Shown here: one piece after another, positions 43,388-52,010 of the stretch
How the letters are laid out: each line of letters begins with the position of its first letter
Position numbering within the stretch: position 1 is the stretch's first letter
Assembly: GCA_040365065.1 (NCBI GenBank)
Contig: BAABNI010000001.1
Location: 62,001-126,000, forward strand
Length of the DNA stretch: 64,000 nucleotides
Source of the DNA: Pelagadaptatus aseana
Lineage (GTDB): Bacteria > Pseudomonadota > Gammaproteobacteria > Pseudomonadales > Cellvibrionaceae
Reading direction: 5' to 3'
Notes under the pieces: generated by a model
What the model was told of the DNA's origin: nothing
The model's database searches: none
The model's input: only the letters and a program-made list of their open reading frames with translations
Translations under genes and position numbers: made by a program

Positions 43388-43443
43388 AAAAAAGGGCTGA
43401 CTCTTACGAATCAACCCTTTTGAAATATGGTGCCTGGGAGAGG
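43388..43443. repeat. Duplicated tRNA-Leu 3' end and terminator
   Basis: This 56-base stretch matches 43564-43619 with one mismatch. It carries the last 16 bases of the tRNA including CCA and the whole terminator hairpin. The 176-base offset leaves a short hairpin-rich spacer. It is either the remnant of a deleted tandem tRNA gene or an attachment-site scar. Confidence 0.85.
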
Positions 43444-43566
43444 GAGGTTCTCACCGTTTGCAAAGCAACGCTTTGCGGTGAGGTTCTCGACAGCAGCTAG
43501 GCTGCTGGCCGGAGTAGTCCTCTCGGCGCTTCGTAGAAGCGGCGCAAACTGAATCCCAGAAATAAA

Positions 43567-43598
43567 AAAGGGCTGACTCTTGCGAATCAACCCTTTTG
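43567..43598 (-). terminator. tRNA-Leu terminator
   Basis: On the minus strand AAAGGGTTGA and TCAGCCCTTT pair (one wobble) around a loop, then a T run follows, a few bases after the encoded CCA. An identical hairpin is present in the duplicate copy at 43388. Confidence 0.75.
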
Positions 43599-43603
43599 AA
43601 ATA

Positions 43604-43690
43604 TGGTGCCTGGGAGAGGACTTGAACCTCCACGGGGTTGCCCCCACTAGCACCTGAAGCTAGCGTGTCTACCAATTTCACCACCCAGGC
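43604..43690 (-). tRNA. tRNA-Leu(CAG)
   Basis: Type II tRNA with an encoded CCA end. The acceptor stem GCCTGGG pairs with CCCAGGC. The anticodon arm is CTAGC-TTCAGGT-GCTAG with anticodon CAG. The long variable arm TGGGGGCAACCCCG and the T-arm loop GGTTCAAGTCC are clear. It reads CUG leucine codons. Confidence 0.96.
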
Positions 43691-43807
43691 TAGGTAATGA
43701 ACAACAGGTGTTGCCTGCTGAGGACGCGCATAATAGGGAGGTCTCCCCACTTTGTCAAACCCTTAGCGGGACTTTTTTTACAATTTTTGCTTCTCCCAAA
43801 TCCACTC

Positions 43808-44614
43808 TTAAAGCGAGATGCGCTTGCAAGACGACACCAGATTAATTTTGCTGAAATTATAGCCAGTCAGAACGCTAACCGGGCTCTCCTTACCCAGCAA
43901 CCGATGGGTGATTTGTCGATCCGACATGCCCTCGCGGTGCAGCGCCTGTACCTTACCCGCAAACTCCAGAATATAGTCGCGCTTATCGGTCAGACGTTGC
44001 TTCCCGCCTTCAACCACTCCGCGATGGAGGCAAACAATCACCTCAAAATCCTGCTGCAACACCTGATTGATGCTATCGACAAGAACCTGGGCATTTTCGT
44101 CAGAGCGCAACATTTTCAGGTAACTGGCCAGATACAGATCGGCACTGAACAACCAGCCACGCTCAGGCAGTAAATAGCAATGCATATCCTTGGCATGACC
44201 GGGGGTAAAAATGGGGGTTACGGCTTCGCCGTTGGCCAATTGCAGCTGATCCGGCAAGGGATCACAACTCAATTTTCCGGACTTACCCCACATCATTTTT
44301 TGCCAGGGCGGAATTTTAAAACCCCGCTTGAGAATGTCACAGGTGGTTGCCGGCGCCAGCGGCGTGATACCCGTCATGCGTTTGATGTTGGCAGCGTTAC
44401 CACTGTGATCCTCATGGTGATGCGTAATCAGAACCTGCTCTACCTGCTTCTGTTTTACAAAAGGCCGCACGTACTTCCACTGATTGGAAGGCGCACAATC
44501 GATCAGAGTGCCCCCCAGACGATACAGAATAAAAGACGCCGTCATGGCGCCGCCGACGCGACCCACGCGAATGGCTTCAAGGTCTTGATAAGTAAAAGTT
44601 TCGTGGATGGACAT
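43808..44614 (-). CDS. MBL-fold metallo-hydrolase
   Basis: A 268-residue metallo-beta-lactamase-fold protein. The metal motif THHHEDHSG (HxHxDH) follows a conserved GGTLIDCAPS strand. Further ligands are the His in FTPGHAKDMH and the Asp in LFSADLYLA, and a late His in VCLHRGVVEGG. This set is complete, so two metals can bind. Sequence outline and length fit the glyoxalase-II/RNase Z-like small-molecule hydrolases; the substrate is unknown. The start is ATG at 44614. It follows tRNA-Leu on the same strand and is divergent from the binding-protein cluster. Confidence 0.85.
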   Translation of the reverse strand: MSIHETFTYQDLEAIRVGRVGGAMTASFILYRLGGTLIDCAPSNQWKYVRPFVKQKQVEQVLITHHHEDHSGNAANIKRMTGITPLAPATTCDILKRGFKIPPWQKMMWGKSGKLSCDPLPDQLQLANGEAVTPIFTPGHAKDMHCYLLPERGWLFSADLYLASYLKMLRSDENAQVLVDSINQVLQQDFEVIVCLHRGVVEGGKQRLTDKRDYILEFAGKVQALHREGMSDRQITHRLLGKESPVSVLTGYNFSKINLVSSCKRISL

Positions 44615-44774
44615 AACACACTACCGCAAAAAAATGACTCATTTTACCGACCAAGTCACAGGTAAGTACTGACAAAGCGAGAGGCTTTTCCATGTCACAA
44701 AACTTTAATGTGACGGAATCTTGTCTATTATTAATAAAACAAGAAAAAAAGCGCCACAGAGCGCCAAACAGACA

Positions 44775-45620
44775 ATGCCTCCCATCCGACTACTCTGCAC
44801 ACTGTACCTGCTACTGAGCTTGCCAAACTGGGCCGGCGCAAACTCATTTACAGAAAAGAGCAAAGTGAATAGCGGACACAATGAGATGCAATCAATTCGA
44901 GTCGCCGTAGTGCAATCGGCCCCCTGGGGCTGGACTGATGCCAGCGGCACTCCCCGGGGCAGCATTGTGGAAGGGGCCAGACGTCTGGTCAGCCATGTGG
45001 CACCAGACCTGCCGATCAAGTTTATCCTTGCCCCCCTTGAAAGAGTCACCCATCTGATGACAACCGGCGAGGCCGATCTGTCCTACAGTCTGAATGATCC
45101 AAGGCTCAGCGAAGGCGCCGTCAAGGTAGCTAATTTGGGCGACTTTCATATGGAGGTTTGGCGACTGCCGTCACAATCAGAGCCACAGCCGTTCACTATT
45201 GAAGAGCTCCGAGGCGCTAAAGTGGGCATCGCCATAAAAGCCCTGCAACAAACTAATGTCCTCGAACACTCGCAGGTCGTGGCATTGAGCCGCCCCAACC
45301 GTCTGCTGCAAATAATGATGGCCGGCCGTATTGATGCCGTGATGGAGTTCGATGTACTGCTGAACTATTCTGCGGCACAAATCGGACTGCAGCGGCGCGA
45401 TTTCGATATTTTACAAACTCAGGCTCTAACAGCTTTTATATGGATGAGTAAAAAATCTCCGTTGATTGACGCCCGTCAACTGTGGGCAGAAGCCGCCGCC
45501 GCAATTGGCGCTGACCAACACTTTCAGGAGAGCACTCGCAAAAGTAATTATCGGGCACGGCAACAGTATGCCGCCACACAAACCAGCCACAAACTTGGGA
45601 GTGCACTGATCGAAAACTGA
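44775..45620 (+). CDS. Periplasmic binding-protein-like protein 1 of the chemoreceptor cluster
   Basis: A 281-residue exported protein with a signal peptide cleaved near WAGA (residue 22). The ATG at 44775 gives this signal; the frame is open from TTG 44721, and no clear ribosome site supports either. The mature part is a type 2 binding-protein domain. It shares with two sister genes the sequence RVAVVQSAPWGW, the ERVTHLMTTGEADLSYSLND block, the LSRPNRLLQIMMAGRIDAV block and the motif WMSKKSPL. No transporter genes are near. A chemoreceptor lies among the three sister genes. The aromatic PWGW and ligand-type blocks suggest an amino-acid-like or organic acid ligand, but this is not testable here. 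Confidence 0.72.
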   Translation: MPPIRLLCTLYLLLSLPNWAGANSFTEKSKVNSGHNEMQSIRVAVVQSAPWGWTDASGTPRGSIVEGARRLVSHVAPDLPIKFILAPLERVTHLMTTGEADLSYSLNDPRLSEGAVKVANLGDFHMEVWRLPSQSEPQPFTIEELRGAKVGIAIKALQQTNVLEHSQVVALSRPNRLLQIMMAGRIDAVMEFDVLLNYSAAQIGLQRRDFDILQTQALTAFIWMSKKSPLIDARQLWAEAAAAIGADQHFQESTRKSNYRARQQYAATQTSHKLGSALIEN

Positions 45621-45765
45621 CGCACAACACAGGCAAACAGCAACCGGTATGAGTTAACAAAGGCCGGCAAAATACAGGTTTTGGGTCTATGATGATTGAA
45701 CCCATTCAACCTTAATCGTAATATGCGCTCCTTCTAATATAATAAGAAAAAGCTTTACTTAAAAA

Positions 45766-46587
45766 ATGATAATAAACAGTTTCTTTGGTGTGGTTGGCTT
45801 GGTTCTGAGCATCTATGCATCAGCACAAACCAGCACCACACCATCCAGCCAGACAAATAATTCACTGATGGATCTGACCCCCATCAGAGTCGCCACGGTT
45901 GATTCAAAACCCTGGGGCTGGGTTGACGACAAGGGACAGGCACACGGAAACGTGGTGGAGAGCATCGGCCATCTGATTGCCGCAGCCGCACCGGGCCGAC
46001 CCATCATCCACATGCTGGCGCCGGTTGAGCGCGTCACCCATATGATTCTAACCGGCGAAGCGGACTTGGCGTACAACATCATCGACCCAAGACTTATGGA
46101 AAGCGCGGTCAACATCGGCTCTATAGGCCCCCTCAATCTGGAAGTGTGGTCATTGAAACAGCCAGAACCTTTAACTCTGGAAGAGTTGAATGAGGCCCGG
46201 GTCGGGATCGCTTTGCGCATTCTGAAAAACTATCCGTTTATCGCCAACAGTCAACTGGTGCAGTTAAGTCGCCCCAATCGCCTGTTCCACATGATGATGG
46301 CCGGACGCATTGATGCCGTGGTCGAGTTTGACACTCTGCTGAACTACTTTGCCGCCAAAGTTGGCAAAACCCGCGACGACTTCGATATCCTGCTGGTCGA
46401 CAAAATCCCCACCTACATCTGGATGAGTAAGAAATCCCCCTTGGCCAGAAATCGCGATCACTGGCAAACCGTGGCCCAGAATCTGGACATGAAGCAAAAT
46501 TTTATTGACAGCCAGCTCAACGTCAATGAACGCGAATACAAGTCTTTTATTGCCAACAAACTCAATTCCCTCAGGCCGCACAATTGA
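45766..46587 (+). CDS. Periplasmic binding-protein-like protein 2 of the chemoreceptor cluster
   Basis: A 273-residue paralogue of the preceding protein. The signal peptide is MIINSFFGVVGLVLSIYASA. A Ser/Thr-rich linker of about 15 residues follows. The binding domain repeats RVATVDSKPWGW, ERVTHMILTGEADLAYNIID, LSRPNRLFHMMMAGRIDAV and WMSKKSPLA. The start is ATG at 45766. It lies 145 bases after copy 1 and 148 bases before the chemoreceptor. Its soluble form should diffuse in the periplasm. Confidence 0.72.
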   Translation: MIINSFFGVVGLVLSIYASAQTSTTPSSQTNNSLMDLTPIRVATVDSKPWGWVDDKGQAHGNVVESIGHLIAAAAPGRPIIHMLAPVERVTHMILTGEADLAYNIIDPRLMESAVNIGSIGPLNLEVWSLKQPEPLTLEELNEARVGIALRILKNYPFIANSQLVQLSRPNRLFHMMMAGRIDAVVEFDTLLNYFAAKVGKTRDDFDILLVDKIPTYIWMSKKSPLARNRDHWQTVAQNLDMKQNFIDSQLNVNEREYKSFIANKLNSLRPHN

Positions 46588-46735
46588 GCGCAACACAAAG
46601 TAAAGCCTCGCCCCCAATGGCCGCTAACCTTATAAACCCATCACTAAAAAATATTGACGCAAGCAAAAAAGGATTTATCAGAAGAACAATTACCGGTTAA
46701 GGACGACTGTAAAAAACAAAAAAAGAGCAGAGACT

Positions 46736-48172
46736 ATGCTAAGCCAACTACATCAATGGGCCATCTCAGAGAGCCTCACCCATAACCCCACCGTCCACAG
46801 CAAAGCCAAACTCAGCTTTAACTTTGCCCTGCTGCTATTACCCACCGCAATCGTGGTCGCCAGCCTGTATCAAGCACTTGGCGCCACCGCCAATGCCATC
46901 GGCGTCAGCATTGCCGGCAGTTTGATGTTTCTGTCCATGTTAATATTGCGATTGGGCTCGCTGCGCCTCGCCGGTGTCACCATTGCCTTTTCCATTCTGG
47001 TTCTGGAAGGCTTTGAGACCTATCTCAATGGTGGCATCTCTGGCCCCAACATCGCCTGGTTTCTGACCATTCCCACCGCCGCCGCTCTGCTGATGGGTTG
47101 GGTACAGGGGCTTATCTTCGGGGCATTGAGTGGCGCCACCCTGATTGTTCTCTATCTGGTGGAAACCAGCAGCGGTGTGGCCACACCGACCCTGCCGGAG
47201 GAATACCAGAGCGTTATGAAAATCGTACTGACCGTGGCCGCACTGATTTTCAATATGACGATGGTGGTGCTGATGGAATACCAGCGCCAGACTTCGCAAA
47301 AACAGAATACCGTAGCCTTTGAGCAGGCCCGCACCGCACGAGAGGCAGCCGAAGCAAGCGCCACTCAAACTCGCAACCTGTTTGAAAACGTCCAGCGCAA
47401 CTCCGAACAACTGGCCACCGCCTCTGAAGAACTGGCAACCACCGCCCGCCACATTCAACGCCATGGCGAAGATATGAAGCAGGGCGCGGCGCAGCAGGAC
47501 AGTGCATCCGACCAGATCAGTTCAACCCTCAAGGATCTCGCCAGCGGCATCAACAACAGCACCCAGCAAATGCAAGACATCAACCAGCTGGCGCAACAGG
47601 CGGAGGGCAATGCCGCCAATGGCGCCAGAGCCGCTGAACAGACCCGTGCCGCAATGGACGCCATCAAATCCAGTAACGATGCCATCAACGAAGCCGCCCA
47701 AATGATTTCCGGGATTGCCGAACAGACCAATCTGCTGGCATTGAACGCCTCAATCGAGGCCGCACGCGCCGGCGAACAGGGCCGAGGCTTTGCAGTGGTA
47801 GCCGACGAGGTTCGCAGTCTGGCTGGCCGAAGCAGCAACACCGTGCAGGAGATTCAGGAGAGTCTGGAGCAGGCCACCCGCAGCATCGAAAAAGGCCAGA
47901 CCGTGGTCAGCGATACCGAGCAGGTTCTTGGTGAAATCAGTACCGCGATCAACGCCATGTCCCAGCAGGTGGGTGAAGTAGCCAGCGGCATGCTGGAACA
48001 AAATCACGGCGTCGAAGAAATGGTCAACGGCATGAGCGACCTTGCGCAAACTTCAGCTCAGACTCTGACCAGCGCCAGTGAGGTTGCGGACGGCTCCCAT
48101 CAGATTGCCGACACCACCGAGAGCCTCAGCCAAATGGCTCAGGAACTCAACGACATGGTCAACCGCAGCTGA
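46736..48172 (+). CDS. Six-TM methyl-accepting chemotaxis protein
   Basis: A 478-residue chemoreceptor. Six hydrophobic helices lie at about residues 27-47, 53-73, 79-96, 107-121, 124-143 and 160-181. The loops outside are short, so there is no classical periplasmic sensor domain. The cytoplasmic part is a full MCP signalling domain. The hairpin tip is EQTNLLALNASIEAARAGE and GRGFAVVADEVRSLAGRS near residue 330, which docks CheA and CheW. The C-terminus ends NRS without a CheR-binding pentapeptide. The 6TM module resembles the 7TM/MASE-like membrane sensors. The start is ATG at 46736. It sits between binding-protein copies 2 and 3, all on one strand, so a binding protein may present ligand to it; that is inference. 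Confidence 0.88.
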   Translation: MLSQLHQWAISESLTHNPTVHSKAKLSFNFALLLLPTAIVVASLYQALGATANAIGVSIAGSLMFLSMLILRLGSLRLAGVTIAFSILVLEGFETYLNGGISGPNIAWFLTIPTAAALLMGWVQGLIFGALSGATLIVLYLVETSSGVATPTLPEEYQSVMKIVLTVAALIFNMTMVVLMEYQRQTSQKQNTVAFEQARTAREAAEASATQTRNLFENVQRNSEQLATASEELATTARHIQRHGEDMKQGAAQQDSASDQISSTLKDLASGINNSTQQMQDINQLAQQAEGNAANGARAAEQTRAAMDAIKSSNDAINEAAQMISGIAEQTNLLALNASIEAARAGEQGRGFAVVADEVRSLAGRSSNTVQEIQESLEQATRSIEKGQTVVSDTEQVLGEISTAINAMSQQVGEVASGMLEQNHGVEEMVNGMSDLAQTSAQTLTSASEVADGSHQIADTTESLSQMAQELNDMVNRS

Positions 48173-48216
48173 TGCGCAGCCGCGCATCAGAAAAGCAGCA
48201 GGGCCTCATTCGTTAG

Positions 48217-48993
48217 ATGATCATCAGGAACCTAATCTTTGCCCTGTGCAGTCTGATCAGTCTGCCCAGCTGGGCAGAGACAACTCCCCCCATTCATGTC
48301 GCAGTAGTACAAACCGAGCCCTGGGGCTGGAGCGATCAGCATGGCTCCCCTCAGGGCACTATTATCCAGAACGCTGATTATCTGATTGATCACGCCGCTC
48401 CGGGGCGCAGCGTCCAGTTTACCTTTGCCTCTTTTGAGCGGGTTTTACGAATGATCATGGCTGGCGAAGCGGACATCAGTTACAACGTCTCAGACCCTCG
48501 CCTTGTTAACGGCGCCATCAATGTCGGTTCACTGGGCGAGTTCCAGATGGAAGTCTGGCGTCTACCCCAGCCAGCGGAATTCACCGAGCGCTCTTTGCAT
48601 CAGGCCCCGGTGGGGATTGCCCTCAATGTCCTCAGGCAGCACCCGACACTGGCACAATCGAAACTGATATTTCTAAGCCGTCCCAACCGCCTGCTGCACA
48701 TGCTGTTGGCCGAGCGGGTGGAGGCGGTGGTCGAACTGGGCAGTCTGCTGGGCTACTTTGCCGCTCAGGCGGGAAAATCCAGAGACGACTTTGACATCCT
48801 GCCCATTGAATCAACCACCGCGTTTATCTGGATGAGCAAAAAATCGCCTCTGGCCGACAGCGCCAGTCACTGGCAGCAAACGGCCAGCCGCATCGATATT
48901 CCACAACACTTTAAAGACGTCACGAACAAAATCATCACCCAAACCCGTGACACCTACTACCAGAACAACCAGAACAACCAGAACCCGGAGTGA
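48217..48993 (+). CDS. Periplasmic binding-protein-like protein 3 of the chemoreceptor cluster
   Basis: A 258-residue paralogue, starting 44 bases after the chemoreceptor stop and probably co-transcribed with it. The signal peptide is MIIRNLIFALCSLISLPSWA. The binding domain keeps HVAVVQTEPWGW, ERVLRMIMAGEADISYNVSD, LSRPNRLLHMLLAERVEAV and WMSKKSPLA. The start of the block is more diverged than in copies 1 and 2 (FASFERVLR). The end is a 9-base repeat (CAGAACAAC) coding QNNQNNQN just before the stop. No permease is near, so ligand presentation to the chemoreceptor is the simplest role. Confidence 0.72.
   Translation: MIIRNLIFALCSLISLPSWAETTPPIHVAVVQTEPWGWSDQHGSPQGTIIQNADYLIDHAAPGRSVQFTFASFERVLRMIMAGEADISYNVSDPRLVNGAINVGSLGEFQMEVWRLPQPAEFTERSLHQAPVGIALNVLRQHPTLAQSKLIFLSRPNRLLHMLLAERVEAVVELGSLLGYFAAQAGKSRDDFDILPIESTTAFIWMSKKSPLADSASHWQQTASRIDIPQHFKDVTNKIITQTRDTYYQNNQNNQNPE
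48961..48987 (+). repeat. Nine-base repeats at the end of binding protein 3
   Basis: CAGAACAAC at 48961-48969 and 48970-48978 is followed by a third, partial copy, encoding a short Gln-Asn tail ahead of the TGA. Copy number may vary by slippage. Confidence 0.75.
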
Positions 48994-49011
48994 TACTCCA
49001 GCCTGAAGCAA

Positions 49012-50178
49012 TCAGATATTGCTGAGCAGATCCCTTGCAATTATCACGCGCTGTACTTCGCTGGTGCCTTCATAGATAGAGGTCACACGGGCATCACGGG
49101 CCATACGCTCCAGCGGACACTCCTGGGTATAACCAATGCCGCCCATCAACTGAATGGCGGTGTAGCAGACCTGATTGGCGGTTTCGGTGGCGTGCAATTT
49201 GGCCATGGACGCCGACTTGGAAAAATCCTTACCCGACTGTTTCAGAGACGCGGCACTCATCAACAGCAGACGCGAACATTCCAACTGGGTGTAGGCATCG
49301 GCCATCATCCACTGGGGCCCCTGCAAGCTGCTGATGGTGGTACCAAACTGCTCGCGCTCAGTGGTGTATTTGGCCGCATAATCCATGGCCGCCTGACCAA
49401 TACCCAGCGCCAGAGAGCCCACTCCAATGCGACCGCCGGCCAGCTCGCTGACCGCCACTCGAAAACCGTCATTAAGCTTGCCCATCAGCGCCGATTCCGG
49501 AATGCGACAGTCTTCGAAAATGACCGGGCAGGTGGAGGAGGCATTTTGCCCCATCTTTTCTTCGGGCTTACCAATGATCAAACCGGGGGTGCCGGCCTCG
49601 ACCAGAAAACAGGAAATGCCCTTGCCCTTTTTGGCCTCGGCATCGGTGACAGCCCAGACCACAAACACACCGGCGTATTCGGCGCTGGTGATCCACATCT
49701 TGGTGCCATTGAGCACCCACTCATCGCCGTCTTTGACCGCGCGGGTTTTCATCCCGGCCGGATCGGAACCGGCGCCGGCTTCCGAAAGACAGAAGCCACC
49801 GGCGGGGTATTCACCGGAGCACAGCTTGGGCAGGTAATATTGTTTTTGTGCTTCGCTGGCGACGGTCTGAATTACTTCGCCCACCATATTGGTCACCGAC
49901 ATGGTAACGGCGGTTGAGGCACAGGCGCGAGCCACTTCGGTCAAGGCAACACTGAACGACACCACGCCGGCTTCGGCGCCGCCGTATTGGGCATCTACAT
50001 TCAATCCCATAAAGCCAAGCTCAGCCAGACTCTTGAGGTTGGCCAGAAAGGTTTGACGACACTTATCTTTATCCTCAGCGCGATCCAGTTCGGCCGCCAC
50101 CGGCTCCAGTTCACTGACCGCAAAACGGCGGGCCATGTCCTGAATCATCTGTTGCTCTTCGGTCAATGCAAGATCCAT
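49012..50178 (-). CDS. Acyl-CoA dehydrogenase (short/branched-chain type)
   Basis: A 388-residue FAD enzyme that oxidises acyl-CoA to 2-enoyl-CoA. It opens with the usual N-terminal helix region (LTEEQQMIQDMARRFA). FAD contacts are FCLSEAGAGSDPAGM and KMWITSAEYA. The C-terminal YEGTSEVQRVIIARDLL carries the catalytic-base Glu of the short-chain/butyryl-CoA branch, and QLMGGIGYTQECPLERMARD is normal. Length is typical. The start is ATG at 50178 with AGGAG upstream. It is divergent from an AraC regulator with a palindrome between them, which may control it. The substrate chain is not fixed by sequence alone. Confidence 0.9.
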   Translation of the reverse strand: MDLALTEEQQMIQDMARRFAVSELEPVAAELDRAEDKDKCRQTFLANLKSLAELGFMGLNVDAQYGGAEAGVVSFSVALTEVARACASTAVTMSVTNMVGEVIQTVASEAQKQYYLPKLCSGEYPAGGFCLSEAGAGSDPAGMKTRAVKDGDEWVLNGTKMWITSAEYAGVFVVWAVTDAEAKKGKGISCFLVEAGTPGLIIGKPEEKMGQNASSTCPVIFEDCRIPESALMGKLNDGFRVAVSELAGGRIGVGSLALGIGQAAMDYAAKYTTEREQFGTTISSLQGPQWMMADAYTQLECSRLLLMSAASLKQSGKDFSKSASMAKLHATETANQVCYTAIQLMGGIGYTQECPLERMARDARVTSIYEGTSEVQRVIIARDLLSNI

Positions 50179-50301
50179 GTCTTACTCCTTCATAGGTCAA
50201 TCGGTTGGGTCAAAGGTTGTAATGGCTGAATATTAATCACCACAACCGATGAACAACAGGGCCGCAAACCACAGATAAACTCACAAATATTATCACCTCT
50301 T

Positions 50302-50324
50302 GCTATATAATTAGTTTATATAGC
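50302..50324. promoter_or_regulatory. Inverted repeat between the acyl-CoA dehydrogenase and AraC genes
   Basis: GCTATATAA and TTATATAGC are perfect nine-base arms with a TTAGT spacer, 27 bases before the AraC start. The AT-rich palindrome lies in the shared promoter region and is a candidate operator for the AraC protein or another regulator. Confidence 0.45.
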
Positions 50325-50350
50325 GCTAAAAGTCGGTTTTATTCACTAAA

Positions 50351-51388
50351 ATGGCCACCATCTCATCTCACCACGCCAAAGCTGCCCTGTGGGCCGCCAC
50401 TCAGCAGGGGCATGATCCGCAAGCCATCCTGATGGCATCGGGTATTAACCCGCAACTGGTGAATATCCCTTTTTCCCGGGTCAATGAAAAACAGATGACC
50501 CGTCTGGTACAACACATCTGGCGATTGCTACGCGACGAGTTTATGGGGTTTACCCGAACGCCCTGCAAACCGGATAGTTTTGCCTGCATGCTGGAATCAA
50601 TTCACCGCTGCGACAACTTGCGCGAAGCCCTTGAGCTGGGACTGCGATTTTACAATCTGCTCACCAGCGACATTGATACCCGGCTGGTGGAAGGCAGCGA
50701 ACAGGCTCGGATCGAAATTCAGTTTCGTCATCCGGAATTGGATCCACAGCATTTTTATCTGGAGTTCTGGATGGTTATCTGGCACCGGCTATCAAGCTGG
50801 ATCACCGCCACTCGGATCCCTCTGCTGCACACCGACTTTGCCCACCGAAGACCTTCTCACGCCGAGGAATTGCACTTTATGTTCCCCGGCGAGCACCGCT
50901 TTGACAGCCCCATCAATGCCCTGGTGTTTGATCGCACCCACCTTAATGCGCCACTGGTCAGAAGCCCGCAAGAGGTTCGCCACTTTCTCGACAGCTCCCC
51001 GCTGATATTGCTGACCATTCCCGGCATTGATAAAAGTCTCAAAGGGGATATCCGTCAGCATCTGTTCGAGCACATGCCCGAGACCATGCACTTCCCGGAT
51101 ATTGATCAGCTGGCTGCCGCCATGGCACTGTCACCGGCCACCCTGAATCGACGGCTGAAAAAGGAAGGCACCAGCTATCAGACCATCAAGGACGAAATCC
51201 GCCGCGACACCGCGCTCACCAAACTGGTCAAGGATCGCCTGCCGGTTTATCAGGTGGCGGAGCTGGTGGGATTTTCGGAGGCCCGATCATTCACTCGCGC
51301 GTTTAAGCACTGGACCGGCCTATCTCCCAGAGAATACTGTCGCTATCTGGACGCACCAACTCCACAGGAAGCCCCCTATGCCCGCTAG
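50351..51388 (+). CDS. AraC-family regulator
   Basis: A 345-residue protein with the arabinose-binding-type N-terminal domain (residues 15-205) and two helix-turn-helix units: MALSPATLNRRLKKEGTSY and VGFSEARSFTRAFKHWTGLSP. The start is ATG at 50351, without a strong ribosome site. It is divergent from the acyl-CoA dehydrogenase gene, its probable target, and overlaps the next gene by 11 bases. The ligand is likely a fatty-acid or acyl derivative given the context, but this is inference. Confidence 0.87.
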   Translation: MATISSHHAKAALWAATQQGHDPQAILMASGINPQLVNIPFSRVNEKQMTRLVQHIWRLLRDEFMGFTRTPCKPDSFACMLESIHRCDNLREALELGLRFYNLLTSDIDTRLVEGSEQARIEIQFRHPELDPQHFYLEFWMVIWHRLSSWITATRIPLLHTDFAHRRPSHAEELHFMFPGEHRFDSPINALVFDRTHLNAPLVRSPQEVRHFLDSSPLILLTIPGIDKSLKGDIRQHLFEHMPETMHFPDIDQLAAAMALSPATLNRRLKKEGTSYQTIKDEIRRDTALTKLVKDRLPVYQVAELVGFSEARSFTRAFKHWTGLSPREYCRYLDAPTPQEAPYAR

Positions 51389-52010
51389 CCAAACCAAAGC
51401 CGACACTGCCATTGTGATTCTCGCCGCGGGCGCCTCCAGCCGCTTTCAGGGCTGTAAGCTGCTGGCCGAAGCCGGGGGGAAAACCCTGCTGGAAATCGCC
51501 ATCACCAACGCGCGCCAATGCGTGGGGGAGCATGTGTATCTGGTGACCGGTCGCTGGCACCATGACATTATTGCCGCGTTGCAAGCACCTGCAATGCCCG
51601 AGGCAAAGTGGATAGCCAACCCCGACTGGCAACAGGGCATGGGTCACTCCATCGCAACCGCCATCGGACAATTACAGCATAACTATCAGCGCCTGTTATT
51701 GATCGCCGGCGATCAGGTCGCCATCAGCCACTACGACCTGCAAGCCATGATCGATCTGGCGGATGACAAGCGGATTGTTGCGTCTCAATATCAGGGCATT
51801 CTGGGCATTCCGGCACTGTTTCCGAAAACCGTGTTTGGCCAGTTGCTGCAATTGAATGGGGATCGCGGCGCCAAGGCCATTCTGAAAAACAACCGGGATC
51901 AATTGATTGTCTACGACAATCCGCGGGCGGCCATAGACATCGACACCCGCGACGATCTGCAGCACTGGCTAAGCCACCAGCAAGCGTCGTCTAGACCAAC
52001 AAATCAATAA
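51378..52010 (+). CDS. MobA/MocA-like nucleotidyltransferase
   Basis: A 210-residue nucleotidyltransferase (NTP_transf_3). The N-terminal signature ILAAGASSRFQGCK resembles LAAGxSxRxGxxK. LLLIAGDQVAIS is the metal-binding Asp region and GNPAL-type ILGIPALFP closes the site. The group includes MocA, which makes the molybdenum-cytosine dinucleotide cofactor. Which nucleotide or cofactor is used cannot be decided, and no molybdoenzyme genes are nearby. The start overlaps the AraC gene by 11 bases. The 3' end overlaps the convergent menA by 20 bases. Confidence 0.77.
   Translation: MPASQTKADTAIVILAAGASSRFQGCKLLAEAGGKTLLEIAITNARQCVGEHVYLVTGRWHHDIIAALQAPAMPEAKWIANPDWQQGMGHSIATAIGQLQHNYQRLLLIAGDQVAISHYDLQAMIDLADDKRIVASQYQGILGIPALFPKTVFGQLLQLNGDRGAKAILKNNRDQLIVYDNPRAAIDIDTRDDLQHWLSHQQASSRPTNQ

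Larger units (their letters stand above)
43132..43603. other. Non-coding region next to tRNA-Leu
   Basis: About 470 bases with no convincing protein gene. It holds the tRNA terminator (43564-43600), several short hairpins at 43445-43545 (for example CAGCAG/CTGCTG), and a second copy of the tRNA 3' end plus terminator at 43388-43443. Nothing was recognised between 43190 and 43387. Confidence 0.6.

Noticed and set aside
43411..43653. Small open frame over tRNA-Leu and its repeat
   Set aside because: It runs through the tRNA, the terminator and the duplicate. The RNA gene explains the sequence.
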